From positions 2,542,001 through 2,606,000 of the forward strand of contig OX388313.1 of the NCBI GenBank assembly GCA_947579605.1: a stretch of 64,000 nucleotides of DNA. The letters are read 5' to 3'. Made by a program: the position numbers and the translations under genes. Source of the DNA: Athripsodes cinereus (Eukaryota > Arthropoda > Insecta > Trichoptera > Leptoceridae). The stretch's first letter is position 1. Each line of letters begins with the position of its first letter. The notes below the pieces were generated by a model. The model was not told the origin of the DNA and ran no database searches. It was given only the letters and a program-made list of their open reading frames with translations. Positions 1 through 10,965 of the stretch are shown here, piece by piece.

Positions 1-480
1 TATAGTATCCTTTATTACCCCTCTGTTTATGTAATGGAACGCGAGGGGTAAAAAAAACAACAACTAAAACAATATTGAACAAAAGTGCGTGTATAATTAT
101 TGTACAGTATAATATTGTTCAAAGGTAAAAGCATGATATCAAAAGCTGCGTAAATAGTGTATTCCTATACCTGAATACATTTCGTAATAAACAACATACC
201 TATGCGTCATCTTGCGTGTTTCTTTTTAGAAAATTACTTCAAGTTCTCTTTCTATAATGCCATATGTAGGTACAAATTAATACACGCAGCTGTACTGCGT
301 GGAAAAACATAGAAGTAGGCTTCTAAACAAACAAAACGGAATGAATATCTATATCTATTCGTGTCTAGAAAAATAAAATAATTATGTATTTACTTATTTA
401 TCAATTTTCAAGACATTAATTTCCTGTATTTTTTTACAGAAATGATTATCAAATTTAACTATTTCGATGTTAATACTAGT
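1..480. other. AT-rich sequence, no gene seen
   Basis: Low-complexity AT-rich DNA with scattered TACCTA/TAGGTA words. I see no coding frame, RNA gene or element end here. Confidence 0.6.
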
Positions 481-590
481 TCATTTAAAAAAATCAAAAT
501 ACGAGTGGAACAAAAAACACACTTTTTACTTAAATTTATTCAATGCCAGGGGTCTTTCGGAACCTGTCCTTCTTCAGTGCCAGACTCATC
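481..590 (-). mobile_element. Penelope-like 3' end fragment with hammerhead-like core
   Basis: Read on the minus strand, this holds CTGAAGA (577-571), a short self-complementary stretch GGA..TCC (569-559), then GAAA (558-555), followed by a TGAATAAA word and a T-rich end. CUGANGA, a stem, then GAAA is the core order of hammerhead ribozymes, which are known from Penelope-like retroelements. Helix III and the cleavage triplet are not clear, and one extra base lies between CTGAAGA and the stem. No reverse transcriptase remains, so this is a short 3' remnant. The Penelope assignment is inferred from similarity in layout to the copies near 0.7 and 45.4 kb. Confidence 0.45.
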
Positions 591-714
591 TAGGAACTAG
601 TCCATATTGTATCGTCAACCACGTTTGACGATACATGATAATATTTTATTTCTTTATATTTTTATTTTATTGTTTTCTATTTGTCATAAATCTACCTTTC
701 TAATGAAGCTTAGT

Positions 715-835
715 TTTGCTTTTGCTTGACGATGAGAGCGGAAGCTCTTGAAAGTCAGGTCGCAAATTAATAAAGTCAACAATTGAATAACTAAATATCT
801 TGTTTTATATATAAATTATTAATATGGACTTCTAC
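715..835 (+). mobile_element. Penelope-like 3' end fragment with hammerhead-like core
   Basis: The core reads TTGACGA (726-732), one unpaired T, GAGAGC (734-739), loop GGAA, GCTCTT (744-749), then GAAA (750-753). It is followed by TTAATAAAGT, as in the copy at 45480-45540, and ends near a TATGGACTTC word that resembles the ATGGACTTCC following the 45-kb copy. The first core base is T instead of the canonical C, so ribozyme activity is doubtful. I interpret it as a 5'-truncated Penelope-like 3' end. Confidence 0.5.
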
Positions 836-1719
836 CATGAACCGTAGGTTGATAAAACTTAACGCTGTTTTCTATAAGTACCTACTTTTTTCTACGTTTT
901 ATACATTTTTGAAAAATTGAATAGAAATTACTTTTCACAATTTGTTTTTAGGTTGTTGTATGCACAAAATATTTTTTGAATATGCAAGATAGATCCTCCG
1001 ATATGATAACATCTTCAATACCTTTAAAAGTTGATACATCTAAATTGTACATAATTTTATTTGAAATGAACTTATTCCTTGATCTAATACCACAGTTCGT
1101 ACGCGCACGCAACATCTAAATATCCATTTCTTTAAATATTTATTTATTTCACAAACAGTTAAGGTAGGTACTGTTGTATGTATGATGTTTACTAAAACTC
1201 AGGTGAAAGCACGTGATCCTATATAATTATATTGAGCTTAATAATATTTGAACTTTTGTTTGTATACATTAATACATTGTATTGCACGCGTATGTAGTTA
1301 ACAATGGTAATTTGTAATTTATACATTCGTCTAATTAACCATTACATAATAATATTGTTATGTAAACATTCCTTCTTGTAATGAACGCAAAAGTAGTAAA
1401 TATGTACCATAAAGAACAGTTATTAGCTACTTAATGACTGATTCAAAATTCTCTTTCTTGGTTCTTATTAAACCCTTCAATAAAGCACGAAGTTTTCAGA
1501 GGTTTTTCATTTTGTGAACACATTACGAGTACCTTATAATCATCCAAAGCTTGTGTCCAATCTGAAACAGGAATATTTTGAAGATATTTTCAATAAACTT
1601 TAGTACCTAAAATTCTTTCTGACACAAATTTTGAGTGTTTATCGATGTGATTTTTACAATTATTAACCATTGTATAATTATATTATATGGAACTACAATC
1701 CATTGATATGTAACGAGTT
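836..1719. other. AT-rich sequence, no gene seen
   Basis: No coding frame above background and no recognisable repeat boundary. Several TACCTA words only. Confidence 0.55.
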
Positions 1720-1865
1720 TTGATTTTCTACCCCATTCCTCCCTATTTTCCGCTAGTCTCTTTAATTGTACTATGTAGATGCCACAATTCATGTCCTTCT
1801 TCAATTGGTTCATATATGTGTCTCTTGGTCGGGCTCTGCCATTTATATCTTCGATTATGCCCTCC
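1720..1865 (-). pseudogene. RTE-type LINE C-terminal fragment
   Basis: On the minus strand the frame encodes a RARPRDTYMNQL-like segment followed by a piece ending LAENREEWGRKSK. This matches the pattern of the far C-terminus of RTE-type ORF2 proteins, a GRPR motif followed about 35 residues later by a D/N-R-x-x-W box. It is 5'-truncated, has no reverse transcriptase motifs and carries stops just upstream. Product would be a retrotransposon polymerase tail; no function remains. Confidence 0.5.
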
Positions 1866-2401
1866 GCAATGGTTAAACTATTATAATGAGGCTACATTAT
1901 GTAAATTTATAATACAAAGCAACCATATAATGTAAGGCTTAATTATAAAAAGACAACGTCACCTTAAAATAAATACCTACTGTTTGCCACGATGTTTATC
2001 AAATGAGTTTGAATGGTAAGAAAGATATAAGCTCAACTTAATCATAAATAATTTGTTAGAATAATAATTATCGAGTAGGTATGTTAACTAATTCATTTAA
2101 AAGTTTTTGCAAAGTATTTATTTATTTGCGCATAACATATTATAATAACGTTGCTGATTCGACATAAAAGTTACTTCTAACATCCGTTTACAAACTTTTT
2201 GTTTTATCTCTATGTACGGAATATTATAACAAATATGGAATAGTATGAACCCTTATTAAACGTATATAATCAACCTTCTACATATTAGTTTGCACATATA
2301 TGGAATACCGTTTTAAAATTAAAGTAAATACTTATATAATTATTAAGTTAAACTTTGAACACTTACTGTACATATTAAGGCTCTAAATAATATACAAAAT
2401 G

Positions 2402-2792
2402 TCTTCTTCCCGAGAGAGGCGTTGATGGGTGAGATGATGATGTGTTAAATAATTTCTTCCTCTTATAATAGATCCAAAGATCTGATTAAAGTGCAGAGGT
2501 CTCCAGTGACACCAAATTCAACTATCACGCCATCTCTTTGACGGTCTCACAGGTTGGCGGCTGGCAACTGATATAATTATTGTGTGCAATCACGTATGGG
2601 AGCCTGTTGATATCCATTCTCTCTGCGTGGTCGCGCCAGAATTATTTCTTTTGTCTACCTCATCCTAAGACATCTTCAACGTTACAGGATTTGCTTATAG
2701 CAGTAGTTATTTTGAATTTTGTCACTTAATGTATTTCCTAGAATAGTGTGCAGTGTTTTCATCTCTGATGTTCTTAGCAGTACTTTATATAA
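2402..2792 (-). pseudogene. RTE-D LINE C-terminal fragment, decayed
   Basis: The minus-strand translation, with frameshifts, contains LLRTSEMKTLHTILGNTLSD and later a RDHAERMD-like box. These line up with RTSEMKTLRAIAGKTLRDRV and FWRDHVDRM of the better preserved copy at 32463-33176. The plus-strand left end starts CTTCTTCC, consistent with the GAA-repeat tail of that copy. Several stops make it non-functional. Confidence 0.55.
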
Positions 2793-2989
2793 ATTAATTA
2801 AATAATTTAATTTAATTAAACTTAAACATTTCGTGTTAAAAAAATCTTAATTTTTTCCTGTGGCCGAGCAGTCATTTTAGAGTTAATGATATGAATTGAC
2901 ATATTTTTTATTAAATTACTAGGTAGGTACTTAGTGGCATGTGAAATTTAATTGATTCAATCATATGAAAGCAGGAGATATAAAATCAA

Positions 2990-3128
2990 TTGTGGAGTGA
3001 AGGCAAAAAAATGGCAGATTTGAAAACCTCAGAACAGGTGATTAAGGAGAATATTCCACTATCTTTGAGAGTTAGATATATGAAAGCTCGTAAGGTTTTC
3101 ATCTCAGATGTTCTGAGCAGGATTTTAG
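2990..3128 (-). pseudogene. second RTE-D fragment
   Basis: One minus-strand frame is open and begins ILLRTSEMKTLRAF, the same box as in the neighbouring fragment and in the 32.5-kb copy. Similarity fades after about 40 residues. It is a separate insertion or a duplicated piece of the same decayed LINE. Confidence 0.45.
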
Positions 3129-3784
3129 TTATTCACTAAATGCACCGTAAACAACATAAATATTGAAAAAAATAATTGTGTTTACGAATATTATCTATAC
3201 ATTATTTGAAATATGTTTTTACTAACTGTCTAAAGATTCTTAATATGGAATATCATTAAATATTATATAATTGTTGTGCATACAGCATACCAAAGTTTTA
3301 ATAAAGTTTATTAAACTCATACTCCAAACTAAACTTTGAATTTTGCAAGACAAAACTTTATTTAATCTTGCTTATTTATTTATTTCAATATTTATGTACA
3401 AGCGAGTACTTCAAAACATTAATACGATTTCTGTGAAATTATATTACATATTATCTACTATAGAATGCTTCGATCAATATTAGATAAAACTCCCCTTCTC
3501 CTACTGTCGCATCCTCTTATAGTCGAACTACTCTACTATCACGACATGAGTATTATTTTCATGGTATTTTTGGGGTGTGTTTGAGATAATTTCAAAGTCC
3601 AATTCACATTGCAAGAAAATAAGGGTAGGTTTTTGTCAGGTTAAGGATAATTACATGAAGCAATATTCTTCATGAAATTTTTAACATCTATTTTTTCGTG
3701 AAAAATATAAATTTATGGAAATTAACACAAACTGTTAGAATTTTATTATATAAAATAATTGGTTGAGTAACCTGGTTTCAACTT
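3129..3784. other. AT-rich sequence, no gene seen
   Basis: No coding frame and no element ends recognised. Confidence 0.5.
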
Positions 3785-3925
3785 ATAAATTGAAATTGCT
3801 GAAGTGTGCACTGTTTGGATGTAAGACTGTTGGAATGTTATCACTGATTTTATATTAGTATTTTACATGTCTTTCATTATTGTTGTGTACCATACTAAAT
3901 TAAATAAATAAATTAATAATCAGCT
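3785..3925 (+). mobile_element. CR1/Jockey-group LINE 3' UTR fragment
   Basis: The run ATTGCTGAAGTGTGCACTG, then GATGTAAGACT and TTGTTGTGTACCAT, repeats the 3' end of the LINE nested at 31.4-35.6 kb (35528-35628) with a few changes. It ends in an ATAAATAAAT-type tail at 3901-3920. This is a severely 5'-truncated copy of the same LINE family with no coding sequence. Confidence 0.65.
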
Positions 3926-5551
3926 CAATCAATAAAGTAAAGAAGTGTTAAATAAACTACCTATACTAAACGCTAACAAATTTTAAAGTATCTTCTTTGA
4001 TAAACTCAATTTAATTACCTTAGAGAGCTGTGGTAAATAAAGTTGTATAAGTAGGTAAGTATATGATAAACAATCATATGGATGGAAAGACATGGGTTGG
4101 AGTTGTCATAGATTATGGAAGCAGCAGTAATGAACAGGAATCTATGGTAAAGTACCTACATAGGTGCATTAGGTACCCAACCCAATCAATACAAGAGGAT
4201 GAAGGCATATGAATGTACTTCGGTGTTAAAATACGGAAAGAAGTTTAAAATGGCAATATTCAACATTCATATATATTTTGTTTATGTCTTTACAAACCAA
4301 CATTTGTTTTTGCATTCCAACACCCGAAGTTAACGCCACGAAATTAATTCTGAGTTCTTATTTTTTATTTAAATCAAAGTCTAGCATACACCCTCCTAGA
4401 TCATCGTATCATAAAAATCATTAGTATATGTTGCGTATGATTGATGAAACTTTTTACTCATTAGTCATTAGTTCACAATTAATAAATATATACCCCAATA
4501 TATTTTTTTTTATATTTCATAATTACAACCATAACTTTATAAGCTCGTTATGTTATTACTTATATTATGATATTTCTACATTATATAAAAAAGATAGGTA
4601 AATATATAATTTAAAATTGTTGATAATACATAATGTGTATGTAGTACCTAGTCTGTAAATTATAATGATTGTGTATATAGGAAGTAAGTAGTATATAAAC
4701 GATCATGGGCGGTACGGGCAGGCAGGAGGTGTTACCTAAATTTAATTTTTAATTAATTCTAAATTGCGCACTTTGGTGTTAGTATTAATAGAATTTTCAG
4801 GTGTACGTAACCATTGAAATTTACTTAACTGCAATAAGAATTTAAACAAAGAGACGGTTATCTGGAAGATGTTGTATTACAACAAATTCACACTTTGACT
4901 GCTCATTGTTGGTGTACTGTTTTATACTTTTTGATCTGACTTCTGTAACAATTCCGTAGTCAATAAAAATTTGCAAATATTTTTATTTTTATTAAGAGAA
5001 TAATAATTATATATTTACTGTGTCATAAGTGCTTAGGAGAAAAAAACAGACCAGTGTTTCAAGGGGACCCTAAAAATGTGATTCTGGTATTAAAGAAAAT
5101 TTGATTTACTTGGACAATTTGATTAAAACTTCGAAACAAATTAACATATGAAACTTTGTATTGTAAAGGCTAAAAAATTCATCAGTTAAGCCATCATCGT
5201 CATCACTATTACGCCGTTCCCTTTTCGGAGTATGCAGAAACGATCGAGCGACACTAATTCGTGTCTGGCATACACTTTTCACTTCGTACAATTCCTCATG
5301 CATGCTGTCTTATTAAATGAGATCAACACATTTTCGTCCTTTAGGATTTAGTTCATATTATGATCTAGCCATTTAAGCCTCGAACGGCCAAGTTTCGGCC
5401 ATGTATATCTTCTAAAAATAACAACACCATCTTATTTGGCAGTTTCCCAGATGAGATTTTGATTACATTGAATATGTATTTAGATAATAATGTATGAAAA
5501 TTATAGACGCATCTTTAATTCTGATTGAATAACCTTAGTGTTGACTTAGTA
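3926..5551. other. AT-rich sequence, no gene seen
   Basis: Mostly AT-rich unique-looking DNA. Around 5180-5300 a minus-strand stretch ends in a short GATGATGG-like run that could be another LINE tail, but I could not match its protein to any family and do not call it. Confidence 0.45.
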
Positions 5552-5556
5552 TCCCA

Positions 5557-5738
5557 TGGAGCACCCGGTAAAGAGTTGGTCTCCCACTCTTCTCCGTAAG
5601 TATTCGAATGCCCTACAAAAGGCAGGTGTTCGAAAAAATTCGGAGAGGATAGCTTACATGTTTATTATATGCAACTGGTCTGCTGGCTACCCCATTTATG
5701 GGATATGCCGTGATGGTATAGTAGTAGTAGTAGTATTG
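5557..5738 (+). repeat. SINE2 copy, internally deleted
   Basis: Starts TGGAGCACCCGGTAAAG and includes GGTCTCCCACTCTTCTCCGT and GCAGGTGTTCGAAAAAA. It then jumps to the 3' part with CTGCTGGCTACCCCA and GGGATATGCCGTGATGGTA, ending in a (TAG)n tail. The full-length reference copy in this window is 44340-44592; about 70 bp of the middle is missing here. No coding capacity. Confidence 0.7.
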
Positions 5739-6644
5739 ACTAATAATGTAATCTATCCTTAGGTATCCAAACCAACAGTTTGCGATCAAGTGAAGAATGT
5801 TAATAATATGAGCCGATGGTATTACTACACGTAGATGTAATATAATTATAACATCGTCCAGCGTCACCTCACTTTATAACACGTACATACCTAGACATAT
5901 TACTACTACTTATAATAAGAATAATAATATTACACCAGTTATTATTAATCTAACGTGGCAGCTGTATGTATATTGTTTGTTGGGACATCAATCATTTCGA
6001 GGCGGTGGACGGTGAAAAATAAACAGATTTTGTAATATTAATAAAATTACCTACTTATGTATAATAACACCGCACTCAGAAACGCCAACACAAGCGATTA
6101 TTAAACTTAAACGATACAGATGATGGCCAAATTAAAGTAGCACTTACTCAAAAAAATATATAGTTTTTAATATCCGTTATTGTAAATTCATTTTATATAA
6201 ATATGGACAATTTTCAAAGCGCCGTTTACTCATAACATGACCTCAAAGAACCGTATATACCGCATCCATCACCCGAAACTCCCAGCATAAAGGTGCGTCT
6301 TCAGACCTCGTTTAAAGCTCTCTCCATTCATCTCTTCTCGCAAACACAGATGCAGCTTGTTCCAGTATCTGTACTTAATTAGTGCATATTCTAATGTTTT
6401 TATTATTTTTGTACTTTTTAAATTTCCTTTATAATAACTGCTTCATTCATTAATGGTTAAGAAGGGATATTTTGCTGGTTTACTTATTGCTTATTATACA
6501 TGTATAACTAATCATGTGAAGATTGAATTTAATAAAAAAATGCGACAATTTTAAGTGCCAAACCAATGGACGAAAGGAATGAATTATTAAAAATGTCATT
6601 TAGGGAAAATCATGAATTACTGATGTTGAAATGACTGGGTGTTT
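5739..6644. other. AT-rich sequence, no gene seen
   Basis: No coding frame or repeat end that I recognise. Confidence 0.5.
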
Positions 6645-6750
6645 GTAAAAGAAGAGACAAAAGTATGTATAGATAGGCTTAAATGGCGATTCGTTTTCTC
6701 TGCCTACTCCACTCAAAATGATGCAAGAGGGTATGCGATAATTATTTCTT
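6645..6750 (+). mobile_element. RTE-A LINE 3' end
   Basis: Matches the terminal ~100 bp of the RTE-A copies at 10655 and 15105, including AAGTATGTA, then TGGCGATTCGTTTTCTCTGCCTACTCCACTC and a degraded GAGGGTATGCG end. Only the last codons and the 3' UTR of the element remain. Confidence 0.6.
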
Positions 6751-7185
6751 ATGTACCTCCCCCTGTTTTTCATATAAGGATATAAGCCGACCAGTTTATT
6801 TTGTAAACGAGGAACTTTTCAAAGGATATGCGTAACGAAATAGTACGTCCCTATATCGTATGTACCGGTAACTTCTTGTATAATAATAATATTAAAGTTT
6901 GGAGTTATCTTACGAATCTAATGATTATGTTTGAAAGTATTTACTAATAATAATAATATGTGTCTTTGAGAATATAAATTTATTATTATTTCTACGTATT
7001 TATTACGTTTTGTGTTGATGATATTAATATAAATAATAATAGGAACATGTTAGAAGAAGGAAAATGCTTCAGGCGTATCTTTCAAAGGAACAAAACTTCA
7101 TGTGAGAAACACGAGTAACAGACACACGGAGATGATAACCTATCGAACGGATTAATAACATTTATTTTACTTGCAATTAGGTTTA

Positions 7186-7465
7186 TTTTATAAAATGGAA
7201 CCTACATTTGATATTTTTATAAAATGGAACCTACATTTGATATTTTATAAAATGGAACCCACATTTGATATTTTTATAAAATGGAACCTACATTTGATAT
7301 TTTATAAAATGGAACCCACATTTGATAATGGAATCCATACTTGATATTTTTATAAAATGGAACCCACATTTGATATTTTATAAAATGGAACCCACGTTTG
7401 ATAATTTTATAAAATGGAACCCACATTTGATATTTTATAAAATGGAACCCACATTTGATAATGGC
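7186..7465. repeat. minisatellite, ~28-bp unit, about ten copies
   Basis: Head-to-tail copies of a unit built on TTTATAAAATGGAAC then CYACATTTGATAT. Spacing alternates between about 27 and 29 bp, so a dimer of about 56 bp may be the higher-order unit. One copy near 7326 is shortened and diverged. CCTAC and CCCAC variants alternate in the first half, and CCCAC dominates in the second half, suggesting stepwise amplification. No coding frame. Confidence 0.9.
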
Positions 7466-7569
7466 AAGTGTTTGACAAAATAAAGACGTCTTACATCTAC
7501 AATTCAGCGATGAGGCACGTATAATTTTAGCTGTAGTAAAATCTATTTCTCTATTCTATCTAGACCTAC

Positions 7570-7745
7570 ATGTAGGTCTCAGGTGGGGTAGGCAGAAAGA
7601 ACAGAAGCCATATTCATACTTTTATAACTTTCTTCACATTATCATACAATTTCTTATACATGTACACCGATTTCTCTTACTCAACACAAGGCCGTCCTTA
7701 AGAATTTCATCCACGTATTCTAATCACGTAATTTTTTAACATCTA
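7570..7745 (-). pseudogene. RTE-A LINE C-terminal fragment, downstream half
   Basis: The reverse complement carries the RTE-A pieces ATTCTTAAGGACGGCC, TTGAGTAAGAGAAATCGGTG and the 3' end TTCTTTCTGCCTACCCCAC. It is the 3' half of one LINE copy whose 5' half continues at 7873-8030; a SINE1 sits between them. Stops and small indels are present. Confidence 0.65.
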
Positions 7746-7749
7746 CACG

Positions 7750-7872
7750 CATTTTTTTAAAATCTGGGTTTTTGTAATAAGCCCAAATACACCTTTCTCA
7801 ATAAGCTAAAAGTTTGTGTCGTAAAGAGGAGTTTGCCGGCACCTCTTGTGCATGAGGCCAAGACACCTCTAG
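7750..7872 (-). repeat. SINE1 (tRNA-derived) copy lacking its B box
   Basis: On the minus strand it follows the SINE1 order: tRNA-like head, TGCCGGCAAACTCC, ACGACACAAACTTTTAGCTTA-like core, GGGCTTATTACAAAAACCCAG and an A-rich tail. Compared with 22256-22442 and 37925-38101, about 20 bp spanning the B box (GGTTCGATCC) are missing, so the internal RNA polymerase III promoter is broken. It lies inside an RTE-A fragment, so it inserted after that LINE. Confidence 0.6.
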
Positions 7873-8030
7873 GCTGTTGACGAACTCACATTTCTCTTTC
7901 AGATAAACGCACCCTCTTTGTAACCCTTTCATCGTCCATTGGCTTCACGTGTCCAAACCATCGCAACTTATGTATTTATACGCGTTCTAACTTCAACACT
8001 ACTTTCGCATTTGGTCGTTTTCATTATAAT
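7873..8030 (-). pseudogene. RTE-A LINE C-terminal fragment, upstream half
   Basis: The minus strand encodes LRWFGHVKPMDDERVTKRVR then LSER, colinear with GHVERMDGVRLTKRVYLSER at 10674-10740. It joins the fragment at 7570-7745 once the intervening SINE1 is removed. Confidence 0.6.
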
Positions 8031-8799
8031 CTAATTCTTCACACACATTAATTGTAAAAATATTATTAAAAATTAATATCCCTTTCGAATACCAGAGTCA
8101 AACCAGAAATATTTCAGCCTCATTCAGCCCAGTGAATATTTTGCTGAAAAACCAGAATCATGATATTGACATGGCTAGATTACGCGTGAGGATATTTTAC
8201 TCACTTCCTCATAGAAATTTATTGTTTTTTTTTATTGCAAAAATAATAATACATAAACACACAAAATAAAACCAGAGCAATGAAATGGCGAGTTTAGTGT
8301 CATCAAACGACTTTTTGTTATAGTTGTCGTAACGAACAAGTGACGCGAAGTAAATTTGAGTGTTATAATAAAAAAAAATGATATAAGAAATAATTTCGAA
8401 AAAGTTTTTTTTTCATCGTAAACAGAAGTTAGTAAAAATAATAAACAAAAAATATAGTATTTAATATTTTAAAAATAATATAATACGTACTTAACTAGTA
8501 AATTTTTCGTACTCGTGATACTATGAAAAAAATTGCAATAAAAAATAAAATATCAAAAACAAATTCATTCGCAGTAAAGTAAATTTCAGTTAAAACATAT
8601 TCAATTCAGCTTTGAGGTACGGCATCCACCCTGAAAATTAAAGTTTTTTTATATTATTTAACGATAATATATTTGGTGGAGTAGCCAGCGGACAAACAGC
8701 GTGTATGTAATAAACAATTTGACAATAAGGTTGTCAAATTTAAATAAAAGAAAAAAGTATTAAATACCTATTATAGACAGGACGTTAAATCTGTCTTTA
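8031..8799. other. A/T-rich sequence, no gene seen
   Basis: Long A and T runs, no coding frame and no element boundaries recognised. Confidence 0.5.
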
Positions 8800-8875
8800 A
8801 AAGGATATGCGATAATACGAATATCTGCCTCTTAAAGGGCACTTGAAAACTCGCAGAAAAGAGTGAATGACCTAT
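8800..8875 (-). repeat. SINE2 5' part, degenerate
   Basis: On the minus strand the order CACTCTTTTCTGCGAGTTTTC, AAGTGCCC, AGGCAGATATTCG follows the SINE2 5' region of 44358-44420 with several changes. The match is weak and ends without a 3' half. Confidence 0.4.
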
Positions 8876-10121
8876 TCTTAGAATTATATGTACAATTTAA
8901 AAGTATAGACATTTTTTTCAGATTCTTTTCTTGTCAGTATTATTTTTTTATCCCAATTTAACTTTTGATTCGCATCATAAACTTCGTGCCCCACTCACAC
9001 CATCCCTTATTCTTAATTCTCGCGAATACGGCCCTTTGCTGGATGTTAGAACAAAATATTTATGGGTGCGAAACATTACAACTTGTTAAATAATAAGCGA
9101 TTTCCAAAACCGTTAAAATACATTTTTTTATATATATGAATTCTCTATATTTTATCCAACAAAATAATGAAATTAATCTAAGTCATTTTTTTTATTCTTA
9201 AATTTAAAAAAAAATTACTCAGATCATAATATAATAAATCAAACTAAGTACATTTTCACAAACAAATAAGTTTATATTGATTGTCATCATTCTTTTTGTG
9301 TAGTCAACATATCTGATTTTCGTGGAAAAAAAATAATATTTTGAACAACTTAACGAGAAAACGATATCTGAATTGGGTATACTCTGTATACATTATTACT
9401 GAGTGAGAAACTTTATATGTTTTGATAAATCTACGCTTAATTTTTTTTTGGTAACACTACTGTACCATCGCGGCATATCTCTGCTGCATGTAATAAATAA
9501 TTGCAGATTAAATTATCCAAGCTAGTAAAGAAAAAAGAAATTCTGGATTGGTGACAAACTTCATCGCTGAAAAATGGATGAAAATTATCGTTTTTTTTAT
9601 CGTTGAATATGGATTTTTGTGTTTTTTAATTTCAACTCACAAGCGATACACCACTCAAGCTTCAAGACTTTCTGAGTTTCTTCTCAATTTACATGATAAA
9701 ATTTGAAGTGAGCCTAATGCTATATTTACGACTCCCGAACGTATAGAAAAAGGCGATTGTTAGCAATTTTTACTAAAATAAATTCTTCTCGTTTCTTCTC
9801 TTCCTATAAAATTCTTTTTCTTCTTTCTTATTTAACGCCAATGAACTTTGTATATTTATATTTTTTTTCCGTTATCTCTTTTCTTTTCAACGACATTGTT
9901 ATCTCTTTCAGAATCTTAATCCTCTGTAGATTTTTCTCTGCGCTCGTAAATCTAACTAAATCAGATTTGCATTTGTATAATATATTATTTCTTACTTATA
10001 CAATCAATTCAACAAACTGAAAAAAATAAAGTATAGTTTTCTTTTACTTACGTTTTTCTGCTTTATAATATGTAATTACCGCGCGTGATTTATAGAAAAA
10101 CAAAGTAACACACCATACCAT
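8876..10121. other. AT-rich sequence with a pyrimidine-rich stretch
   Basis: No gene seen. Between about 9770 and 9960 the plus strand is strongly T/C-rich, which opens a frame of 87 codons at 9757-10020. I judge that frame to be a composition artefact. Confidence 0.5.
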
Positions 10122-10345
10122 ACAATTACGATCTCTCCCACCACAAGTGGGGTAGCTAGCTGGCTTACACCATATAATAAACGTGCAAGTCTTCCTCCCC
10201 ATGCAAATAAAAGGATGGGTGACCTATCTCATCGCTGAACCTAAGATGTCAAATATCTTAAAAATTGTGTTTCACGAATATCTGCCATACACAGGACACT
10301 CAAAAATTTGCAAGAAAGGGTTTGAGATCTCTTATACCTAGAACT
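10122..10345 (-). repeat. SINE2 copy, minus strand, nearly full length
   Basis: The plus strand shows CCACAAGTGGGGTAGC, GGATGGGTGACCTATCTCATCGCTGAA and ACAGGACACTC in the reverse order of SINE2, so the element reads leftwards. Divergence is higher than in the 44-kb copy. The tail side, at the left end, lacks a clear (ATAGT)n run. Confidence 0.65.
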
Positions 10346-10654
10346 CTACGTATAATTTTTTTTTACTAAAATTAGGTATAAAATAATGATGTATTTACTC
10401 ACAAGCCATGAAAATAACTATTGCATTCGATAAATATACATATCGTCATAATTATCTGTGCTCAGAAAAAATAAGATGTTTGGAGAGGATGACAAACTTG
10501 AATTGAATTTATTATTAAACATCTTAAAACAACACGTGATTTTACAAAATACATAAAAAAATATAAATGGTCTAGGGAGACCAATTGTATTCCGGGGGTT
10601 ATACAGGGATAGTAAAATTATCTGTTTCATAATTTTTAAACATTTGATATAATG
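10346..10654. other. AT-rich gap, no gene seen
   Basis: Unassigned AT-rich sequence between a SINE2 and an RTE-A fragment. Confidence 0.5.
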
Positions 10655-10965
10655 CGTGTAAATAAATTGAGATAGTTTGGTCATGTGGAGCGAATGGATG
10701 GTGTAAGATTGACGAAGAGGGTGTATTTATCTGAAAGAGAGGGTGTGAGAAAGCGCGGACGTCCAAGAACTACGTGGCTTGACCACGTGGATCAAATTCT
10801 CAAGGACGGTCGCGTGTTAAGTAAGAGGAATCGGTGTGCATGTATGAGAAACTGGATGAATGTAGAGGAAGCGAAATAAGTATGTAAGGATAGATTGATA
10901 TGGCGTTCCGTTATCTCTGCCTACCTCACCTCTGACATAGCGTGAGAGTATAGTATAGTATAGTA
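10655..10965 (+). pseudogene. RTE-A LINE ORF2 C-terminus and 3' end
   Basis: A 5'-truncated LINE. The frame at 10685-10879 encodes the C-terminal tail of an RTE-type endonuclease/reverse transcriptase. It holds ERMDGVRLTKRVYLSERE, then the KRGRPRTTWLDHVDQ box, then LKDGRVLSKRNR and a terminal EEAK. A stop follows EEAK where the 15.1-kb copy reads on for about 20 residues, so this copy is shortened by a point mutation. The reverse transcriptase itself is absent. The 3' end reads TCTGCCTACCTCACC, GCGTGAGAGTA and finishes in a (TATAG)n tail. Local family name RTE-A; it shares its 3' end with SINE2. Confidence 0.75.

Noticed and set aside
5106..5303. 65-codon minus-strand ORF ending in RRNSDDDDG
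   Set aside because: The aspartate run comes from a GATGAC repeat that may be a LINE tail, but the upstream peptide matches no RTE box.
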